From Lentisphaerae bacterium RIFOXYA12_64_32 (GTDB taxonomy: Bacteria > Verrucomicrobiota > Lentisphaeria > Oligosphaerales > YB12-FULL-65-16), in NCBI GenBank assembly GCA_001803235.1, contig MHBL01000120.1, positions 1 through 40,014 of the forward strand: DNA of 40,014 bases, in the 5' to 3' direction. Of this stretch, positions 34,282 through 40,014 are shown one piece after another (within the stretch, counting starts at the first letter, position 1; each line of letters opens with the position of its first letter). Made by a program: the position numbers and the translations under genes. The notes beneath the pieces are model-generated. The model did no database searches, was not told the DNA's origin, and saw only the letters and a program-made list of their open reading frames with translations.

Positions 34282-35249
34282 GGCGTGAAGGCCCATTCTA
34301 GGACGGCAAATGGCGCAACTAGAGTATCGGGGATGGCCGTTCCAGAAAGATACAACTGCCAGCCATAGAGATTCCACGACGCGCCACCGGGGCCATAGTC
34401 CGGCGGTGGGTCATTATTATTCCCGATCAACCCGGTAGTAATGGCGGCGTCTGTGCTGACGGCAAAAGACCCGACGCTCGTATATTCGTGGTCGGTAAAC
34501 GTGCCCTCACCGTCAAAAATCAACGTTCCGGCATATCGATTGTACAAATGCCCGGCGGCATAGATGTCTGCCGTTTTGGCGATTTCCGTTGTCATGCCAG
34601 TTACTGTCAGTTTGGTTCTCGCTCTGGCCACAGTAACCCATCCGGTGAACGGTGGAGCAGGCGGATCTTGTTCCGTTAGTTGGGTATCTGCTATTTCCGT
34701 ACCGTATGGGTACGCCTCCGACGAGTCGATCCACGCGGCGTCGGTCCACGAGTTAACCGCAGCAACTCTTGCAGCGGCGTGGGCAGCAGCACTAGACTCC
34801 CCCGTGCCGGAAACAGTGCCGCTGGTTCGTAACTGCCGCATACCGGCGGTTGTGTCAACTCCAGCACCGCGGCGTGTGTACACCATCGCTGCTACGAGGG
34901 TGCAGAGTTCGTCGATGGTGGTGGCGCTGTTGGCGTAGGTCGCCGGCAGCCAGGTCGGGACGGAGGCGCCGCCGGTGTAGGGGCCTTCGATGAAGGCGCC
35001 GCTGGCGCCGGTGCAGAGGGCGTTGACGTAGGCTTTGAGTTGGGCGAGGCTGTAGGTGTGCTCGGCGGCGGTGCCGATGAGGCGCGCGGTGTTGTGCGGG
35101 TCGCCGCTGGACCAGGCGGTGGTGATGCCGAAGGCTTGCTGGCGCTCTTTGATGGCGGCTTGACAGGGGCAGCAGCAGCAGACGGTGCGGATGATGCCGT
35201 CTACGGCGTAGATCTTGCCGGTGGTGGTGTGGAGAGGGGTGGTGCCCAT
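34278..35249 (-). CDS. Unknown phage-like structural protein with CCCCPC motif
   Basis: A 323-residue protein. The N-terminal region has a striking cysteine run, RTVCCCCPCQ (Cys-24 to 27 and 29). The rest is rich in Ala, Thr, Gly and Ser with beta-type segments (SWNLYGWQLYLSGTAI, TLIFDGEGTF), as in phage tail or baseplate-associated proteins. The start at 35249 forms a TAATG overlap with the stop of the gene before and has GGAG upstream. No family recognised. Its place downstream of the tape measure suggests a tail tip or fibre component, which is an inference. Confidence 0.65.
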   Translation of the reverse strand: MGTTPLHTTTGKIYAVDGIIRTVCCCCPCQAAIKERQQAFGITTAWSSGDPHNTARLIGTAAEHTYSLAQLKAYVNALCTGASGAFIEGPYTGGASVPTWLPATYANSATTIDELCTLVAAMVYTRRGAGVDTTAGMRQLRTSGTVSGTGESSAAAHAAARVAAVNSWTDAAWIDSSEAYPYGTEIADTQLTEQDPPAPPFTGWVTVARARTKLTVTGMTTEIAKTADIYAAGHLYNRYAGTLIFDGEGTFTDHEYTSVGSFAVSTDAAITTGLIGNNNDPPPDYGPGGASWNLYGWQLYLSGTAIPDTLVAPFAVLEWAFTP

Positions 35250-35941
35250 TATGCGCACTCCGCGCTGGCGGTGAAGACGTCGGTGGTGGACTCGTTGCCG
35301 ACGGCGTAGAGGAAGCCGTTGACGAAGGTCTCGGAGCGATAGGTGAATGTGAGCTTGTACGTGACGGTGCTGTAGGTGAGGTTGTAGATGGCGTTGCGGG
35401 TGTAGGTCTTGCCCTTGGGCAGGATGATGTCGCCGCCGGTCCAGCGCTGGGTGAAGCCGGCGGCGGTGCAGACGCCCAGGACGATCTTGAGGGCGCAGAC
35501 GCCGGCCGCGGGGTCCGCTGTGGCGGTGTAGGTGAGCCAGTCGGTGGGGACGCTGGCGGCGGCGATGTGGGTAATGACGGCGGTGTCTGACCCTGAGCCG
35601 TTATAGGTGATGGTGAGTACGAACTGGTCGCCTTCGGCGACGGTAACGGGTGCGAGGGCGGCGGCGGCGAGCTCTGCGTCGCCGGAGTTGACGACGCCGC
35701 CAATGACGCCGATCTGGCCGGCGGTGGCGCCGAAGTACAGATAGAATGGCCCGGCAAGCATGCTGCGGATCTGGCCCGGGAGAAGCACCAGGCGTATCTC
35801 ATCGGCATGGTAGTGGACCGCTATCCCGGGAGAGCCGGGCATGATGTGCGCCAGCAGGCGGCAAATGGTCTGCATGACGCGACGCGAGATGCGCTTGCGG
35901 CGGGTCCAGACCTGGGGTAGCATGGAGTGACCGGGAAGCAT
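35249..35941 (-). CDS. Unknown protein of the phage-like operon
   Basis: A 230-residue protein with a basic N-terminus (TRRKRISRRVMQ) followed by beta-rich, Gly/Thr/Ala-rich sequence (FYLYFGATAGQIGVIGGVVN, YKLTFTYRSETFVNGFLY). No family recognised. It overlaps the next gene by one base and starts four bases after the previous stop, so it is translated as part of the operon. A tail-associated structural role is inferred only from position. Confidence 0.6.
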   Translation of the reverse strand: MLPGHSMLPQVWTRRKRISRRVMQTICRLLAHIMPGSPGIAVHYHADEIRLVLLPGQIRSMLAGPFYLYFGATAGQIGVIGGVVNSGDAELAAAALAPVTVAEGDQFVLTITYNGSGSDTAVITHIAAASVPTDWLTYTATADPAAGVCALKIVLGVCTAAGFTQRWTGGDIILPKGKTYTRNAIYNLTYSTVTYKLTFTYRSETFVNGFLYAVGNESTTDVFTASAECA

Positions 35942-35944
35942 GTC

Positions 35945-36232
35945 CTACAAGTCCTCCCATGCTTCGTCGCCAGGCGTGGTGCGGAACTTGTCGACGTGCT
36001 CGCCGGTGTGCGAGCGGTAGGGCCAAGTCTCTTCGTATCCCGCTGGAGTCAGGGTTGCGGGGGTGGATTCGATGTATCCGTCGACGCCATCGGTATCGAT
36101 CAGGGTCTCATAGTGCTCGTTCTTGGTGGTTCGGTGCTGGGGGACGTACTCGAAGCCGCGGAGGAAGAACTGAAACTCTTCCGTGGTGAAACGGGCGATG
36201 CGCTTGGTTCCGGCTCCGGTCAGGGCTGGCAT
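35945..36232 (-). CDS. Small unknown protein of the phage-like operon
   Basis: A 95-residue soluble protein, MPALTGAGTKRIARFTTEEF, rich in Thr, Glu and aromatic residues. It starts two bases after the tape measure stop codon. Size and position directly downstream of the tape measure fit a small tail or tail-assembly protein, but no family is recognised. Confidence 0.6.
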   Translation of the reverse strand: MPALTGAGTKRIARFTTEEFQFFLRGFEYVPQHRTTKNEHYETLIDTDGVDGYIESTPATLTPAGYEETWPYRSHTGEHVDKFRTTPGDEAWEDL

Positions 36233-36234
36233 GG

Positions 36235-38421
36235 TTATTCGCTCTCCGAGAATTCCGCCACGGAATCGGCGGTCTTGGACGTATTGCGTTCGATCGCATC
36301 CAGGGCGCGGAGAATGGACTCGTCGATACCTGAGCCGGGTGCGGTCTCCGCAGCGCCAACGCCTTCGGGAAGCGGAGATGGGCCCGCACCGGAAAACGCA
36401 TCGATGAACGGGCCGACTCCGAGGCCGCGCCAGAGCTTGAGCTTTTCTCGGTCCGCGACGCGTTGCGCCTCATCCGCCGCGGCGGCGGCGGCGGCTTCCT
36501 GGCCGGCAGCGACACCGAACCCGGCATTTTCGGCCTTGTCTCCGGCGGCAGCGGCGCCGAATCGGCGGTCGGCGGCTATGTCTTTTTCGGCGAGCGCGGC
36601 GCGTTGCTCGGCGACGGCCTCGATGGCGTAGCGGCCGCGGCGGGATACGGGCAGGCCGCGGTCGATGCGCTGTTGGGCGTCGGCGGCGCGGCGGATCATG
36701 CGTTCGGTCTCGCGCTGTTCGTCGCGGGCGGCGCGGATGCCGGCCTGGACGGTGCCAGGATGGCGGTATTTTTCGAGCGCTGACTGGAAGGCGGCATAGT
36801 GCTCGGCGGCGGCGCGGTCGTGGTTCTCGGCGTCTTTGGCGAGACTATCCTTTTCGAGTTGCCAGCGCGCCTGGGCCTGACGCTCGGCGTTGATCTCGGT
36901 ATCGATCTTGTCGGCGGTGGCCTTGGCGGCAGAGTCGGCTTCCATTTCGGCGAGCTTCTGGATGAGCTCGACGCGCTTTTCTGCGGACTTCTGCATCTCA
37001 ACCATCATGTGGCCAGCGGCGGCGACCATGGCGGCGAGCTCACGCGCATCGTCCTCGGAGATCTGGTCCATGACGTCGGATGCGGCCTGGCCCATGGCGG
37101 CGGTCTCTGCATCGGCTGCGGCCTTGAAAGCCTCGTATCTCTTGACCAATGCGACCAGGGATGCGGCATCGATATTCAACTTGTTCGGAGCGGCAATCTC
37201 CCCCTCGCTTGCAGGTTTTCCGGTAGCGATTTCTTTGCTGACATCCCTCATCAAATCAAAGCCGGTGGATGGGCGTTTCATCCCAGCCTTGTCTGCGGCC
37301 TCATTGATGTCATCCAAGGCCATCTTGTACTTATAAAGGAGTGTGATGTCGAACCCAATTCCGGCGACGATTCCAATCTGCGCAATGTTGTTTGCAAGCA
37401 GTGCCCACTGTCCTGGTTCTGACAACACCTTAAACTGCTTATAGAACCCGGAGAGAGCACCTGTCGCGGCGGTGATGACCCTATAACCGACATAGGACCC
37501 AGCCAAGGTTGTCAACGTGTCGCGGTTCTCTTCGATAAAGGAAATAAGGGTTGCCAGTGCGGAGTGCGCAGAATTGATTGCCCGGCCCAGGTCTTCGCCC
37601 CAGGCTTTGGCGGCGCCGGAGTTGTGGAGCTGCTCGAGTTTCCCGATCAGATCCTCGATGATGCTATTGAGCGCGGGGACAGCGGCGTCGCCGACGTCGC
37701 GGCGGACGGCTTTCCAGTCGTCGCGCATGGTGGAGAGGCGGCCGCCGGTGGTTTCGGAGAGCTCTTTCATCATGCCGGCGTACTTGCCCATGCCGGCGGT
37801 GACGGCGGCCCAGACTTCGGCGGACGAGGCATTGGCCTTCTGGAGCTCTTCGATCTTGTTGCGCACGCTGCCGGACATGATGCCGAGCTCCTGGAGGCGC
37901 ATGAGCGCTTCTCCCGCGGGGCGGCCGGACTTAATGGAGCTGTACAGGCGGCCGAACCAGACGGCGAGTTCCTCAATGGGCGCGTTGGCGGCGGCGGCGG
38001 CGTCGCCGACCATGCGCAGGCCATCGGTTGTGGCCAGGGCGCCATTGGTCATGACCTGGAGCGTGCGCGAGGCGCGGGCGATGCCCGGGAGCTCGAACGG
38101 TGAAGCGGCTGCGAAGTCGGCAAGCTCCTGCATGCGCTGCTTGGCCTTGTCGGTGGTTCCGAGCAGGGTCTTGAACTGCATGGAGAAGGTTTCCATCTCG
38201 ATGGCCGGGGCGAAAATGGATCTGGCGGCGACGCCCGTGGCGGCGCCGGCAACGGCGAGGATGGCGGACCGCACGCCGAGCACGGAGCGCTCGACGGCGT
38301 GGAAGTCGTCGGTGGCGCCGCGGGCCAGGGTGCGAGTCTGCTGGCGCGCCGCGGAGACTGCACTGCTGAGGGTGCCGTCGTTGCGGCCGCGAATGGTGAT
38401 GTCTACGGTTGCGCCTGGCAT
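36235..38421 (-). CDS. Phage tail tape measure protein
   Basis: A 728-residue protein. The N-terminal part contains METFSMQFKTLLGTTDKAKQ and ADFAAASPFELPGIARASR, characteristic of the phage tape measure domain family. Hydrophobic segments are seen near residues 45-65 and 300-360, and a long charged, Ala/Glu-rich region (about 430-600) is a predicted coiled coil. Tape measure proteins fix tail length and line the tail tube. It is short, implying a tail of moderate length if intact. The ATG at 38421 has GGAG upstream. It identifies the region as phage- or tail-derived; no capsid, portal or terminase gene is inside the window. Confidence 0.88.
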   Translation of the reverse strand: MPGATVDITIRGRNDGTLSSAVSAARQQTRTLARGATDDFHAVERSVLGVRSAILAVAGAATGVAARSIFAPAIEMETFSMQFKTLLGTTDKAKQRMQELADFAAASPFELPGIARASRTLQVMTNGALATTDGLRMVGDAAAAANAPIEELAVWFGRLYSSIKSGRPAGEALMRLQELGIMSGSVRNKIEELQKANASSAEVWAAVTAGMGKYAGMMKELSETTGGRLSTMRDDWKAVRRDVGDAAVPALNSIIEDLIGKLEQLHNSGAAKAWGEDLGRAINSAHSALATLISFIEENRDTLTTLAGSYVGYRVITAATGALSGFYKQFKVLSEPGQWALLANNIAQIGIVAGIGFDITLLYKYKMALDDINEAADKAGMKRPSTGFDLMRDVSKEIATGKPASEGEIAAPNKLNIDAASLVALVKRYEAFKAAADAETAAMGQAASDVMDQISEDDARELAAMVAAAGHMMVEMQKSAEKRVELIQKLAEMEADSAAKATADKIDTEINAERQAQARWQLEKDSLAKDAENHDRAAAEHYAAFQSALEKYRHPGTVQAGIRAARDEQRETERMIRRAADAQQRIDRGLPVSRRGRYAIEAVAEQRAALAEKDIAADRRFGAAAAGDKAENAGFGVAAGQEAAAAAAADEAQRVADREKLKLWRGLGVGPFIDAFSGAGPSPLPEGVGAAETAPGSGIDESILRALDAIERNTSKTADSVAEFSESE

Positions 38422-38470
38422 GTGTTGCTATCTCCGCGACCACGGGACGAGCCCGTGGGACGATCTCGGG

Positions 38471-38830
38471 TTACTGCTGGGCGTCGAGGCGGTTGATGAT
38501 CTCGGCGAGGACGGGGCGCAGATCGTCGATGGTCTTGGCCTTGGCAACAGCGTCGAGGAGCGCGGCCTTTGCCTTGGCTTTGTCGTCTTTGGCTTTGGCG
38601 TCGGCCTCGGTCGCAGCGACGACGGCCGCCGCAGCGGCATCGGCCTTGACCTTGGCGCAGGCACCACAGAGCGCCTCAGACGCCTTGCGCTGCGCATCGG
38701 CGATGGCGACCGTGTCGGGATAGGTGACGGTGCCGAGCTTCTTTCCGCAGGTGCCGCAACGTAGGTCAAGCGTGAGCGCGGAGACGGTTACGGATGCGAG
38801 GAGGATGGATGCGAGGATGATGTTGCGCAT
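38471..38830 (-). CDS. Small exported protein with CxxC pairs in the phage-like operon
   Basis: A 119-residue protein with a clear signal peptide, MRNIILASILLASVTVSA, then LTLDLRCGTCGKKLGTVTY and a second pair, CGAC: four Cys arranged like a small zinc ribbon. The remainder is a long Ala/Lys/Asp-rich helix (AATEADAKAKDDKAKAKAAL). The start at 38830 has GGAG seven bases upstream. A secreted protein between tail genes is unusual; it could be a lysis or spanin-like component or an inner-tail protein. No family recognised. Confidence 0.65.
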   Translation of the reverse strand: MRNIILASILLASVTVSALTLDLRCGTCGKKLGTVTYPDTVAIADAQRKASEALCGACAKVKADAAAAAVVAATEADAKAKDDKAKAKAALLDAVAKAKTIDDLRPVLAEIINRLDAQQ

Positions 38831-38840
38831 GACGAGTCTC

Positions 38841-40014
38841 CTATAAGGCAACGCTACACGCGCCGCCGCCGCCGCCGGTCGTGCCGGTAGGTCCAGACCC
38901 GGCGGCCCCAGAAGTCAACGTTCCCGTGTTGGCGGTCACGTCGTACAGGATGACAACGCCGCCTGTGCCGCCCGTGCCACCGGTCCCGGCGGTGCCAGTT
39001 CCGATGCCATTCGTTCCGTTTCCTCCCGCCCCGGCGTTGGCGGAAATGGCCCCCGCTTTCTGCGATCCTGACAGGGTGCGATACACCACAACGATGTAAC
39101 CACCCGCCCCCCCGCCCCCGCCAGCAGCTCCACCGCAGTTGCCGGCAGACGGTTCTAGCCCGGTTCCCCCGGTACCGCCCGTGGTCGCAATAGCATCTGC
39201 TGCCGTGCTTGCACCACGCGCAATAGTATTGGCAAGGATGAAGAGTGAACCCCCGCCGCCGCCACCACTGCCGCCGGCTCCTCCTTTGTTTGTATTATCA
39301 CCCCCGCCAGAACTGCCGCCACCGCCACCCCCGGCGGCAACTGCGAAGGTTGAATTTGATACGTACAGCCATTTGGCGTTTAGATAGAACGGCCAATTCC
39401 CCGACGCGGCATTGGTTTGCGCCGTACCGCCGACCCACCCGCCACTACCGGCACCGCCATTGCCACCCTCGCCGCCTATGTTTCCAATCTTTGGAGCCGC
39501 ACACGCCTCGCCGTTTGTACCTGCCGTTGCCGCTCCGGCCCTGCCGCGAATGCCGGCAATGCTGTTGCCCACTGTCACGCCCGTCGCAATGGTGCCGCCA
39601 ACGGCATAGGAGGCTAAATTTGCTGGCGTTTGTCCTGCTCCACCGGAAATGCCAACTATGGCCCCTGCTGGAGCAGAGGAAATATCTAATGTGCCTTTTA
39701 CCCGAATCGTATAACCGGCGCAGGCGAGTGATCCTGTCCCGCTAATTGTCAGATCATCATACGCCATATCCCGCGTCAGCGTCGTCGTGCCGCTGGAGAT
39801 CGTCACGTCGCCATCACTGCCGTCGCCGAACAGCAACAGGTCGAGTGAGTCGCCGCTGCCGCCCGCAGCCGTCTCCCAGCTCGGGTTCGCGCCGCCGCCG
39901 TTCGTCTGCAAGATTTTGCCGGCGTCGCCCGGCGCGAGCGCGGCCCATCCGCTGCCGTCGTTGTAGAGTACCTGCCCTTGCGCGGGCGAACCGGGTGCTG
40001 GAACAGCCCCGACG
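38841..40014 (-). CDS. Glycine-rich tail fibre-like protein (partial, runs off the window)
   Basis: At least 390 residues; the reading frame remains open to the right edge, so the N-terminus is missing. Close to the edge it reads GQVLYNDGSGWAALAPGDAG and KILQTNGGGANPSWE, a pattern common in phage tail fibres. Next comes a beta-helix-like section (DDLTISGTGSLACAGYTIRV), then very Gly-rich tracts (AAGGGGGGSSGGG, GGSGGGGGGS) with alternating beta segments. This is like receptor-binding adhesins built on polyglycine sandwiches. It stands upstream of the tape measure, whereas fibres normally come after it. A TTG at 39911 is not needed as a start. Confidence 0.75.
   Translation of the reverse strand, partial: VGAVPAPGSPAQGQVLYNDGSGWAALAPGDAGKILQTNGGGANPSWETAAGGSGDSLDLLLFGDGSDGDVTISSGTTTLTRDMAYDDLTISGTGSLACAGYTIRVKGTLDISSAPAGAIVGISGGAGQTPANLASYAVGGTIATGVTVGNSIAGIRGRAGAATAGTNGEACAAPKIGNIGGEGGNGGAGSGGWVGGTAQTNAASGNWPFYLNAKWLYVSNSTFAVAAGGGGGGSSGGGDNTNKGGAGGSGGGGGGSLFILANTIARGASTAADAIATTGGTGGTGLEPSAGNCGGAAGGGGGAGGYIVVVYRTLSGSQKAGAISANAGAGGNGTNGIGTGTAGTGGTGGTGGVVILYDVTANTGTLTSGAAGSGPTGTTGGGGGACSVAL

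Noticed and set aside
38881..39617. Pro-rich plus-strand frames in the fibre region as a separate gene
   Set aside because: They are the complement of Gly codons (GGC/GCC) in the fibre gene on the minus strand.

Overview
The window is GC-rich chromosomal DNA, most likely from a member of the Lentisphaerota or a neighbouring PVC-group lineage (Kiritimatiellota, Planctomycetota). This is an inference. It rests on two type IV prepilin-like proteins of the '[18 protein letters not shown]' type with a DGH-type C-terminal motif (one lacks the usual Gly before the cleavage site), a large membrane protein resembling the DUF6785/DUF6784 family, an SGNH hydrolase, a GH95 fucosidase, FAD_oxidored and Gfo/Idh/MocA enzymes, and a relic of a sialate O-acetylesterase. 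No rRNA, tRNA or CRISPR array was seen.

Layout. 0.1-7.1 kb (+ strand): prepilin-like protein, SGNH hydrolase, polytopic membrane protein, a VapB-like antitoxin whose VapC partner is truncated, citrate synthase. 7.1-9.0 kb is a decaying stretch with a C-terminal sialate esterase relic and a frameshifted, truncated WD/Kelch-type secreted protein. 9.0-17.2 kb is mostly housekeeping: family-B DNA polymerase, FmdB zinc ribbon, a second prepilin-like gene (-), a shortened endonuclease/exonuclease/phosphatase-fold protein (-), a DEAD-box helicase and Tex. 17.4-21.6 kb (- strand): family-4-like uracil-DNA glycosylase, FAD-dependent oxidoreductase, SDR and IclR regulator. 21.9-33.7 kb: spore-photoproduct-lyase-like radical SAM protein, thioredoxin-like coiled-coil protein, DUF1284 protein, a degenerate single-domain class III cyclase, GH95 fucosidase, a CNNM-CBS-EIIA fusion, HAD phosphatase, NagB and a Gfo/Idh/MocA oxidoreductase. 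34.1-40.0 kb (- strand) is a tightly packed phage-like tail operon (glycine-rich fibre, small secreted zinc-ribbon-like protein, tape measure, four unknown proteins) that runs off the right edge.

The clearest unusual signal is a family of small non-coding mobile elements. Two full copies of 155 bp (1254-1408 and 19578-19732) have 18-bp terminal inverted repeats, two internal hairpins and perfect 9-bp target-site duplications. A third copy (33759-33843) is internally deleted but still has its duplication. A fourth (8609-8789) has lost one end, carries a 42-bp internal duplication and cuts off the WD/Kelch gene. The window also has many degenerate period-7 to period-9 arrays between genes, one of which appears to have entered the GH95 reading frame as an extra 27 residues.

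Functionally, GH95 fucosidase, NagB, Gfo/Idh/MocA, the FAD oxidoreductase, SDR and the sialate esterase relic point to degradation of host- or algal-type glycans. The polymerase, helicase, Tex, uracil-DNA glycosylase and photolyase-like protein are nucleic acid maintenance genes.
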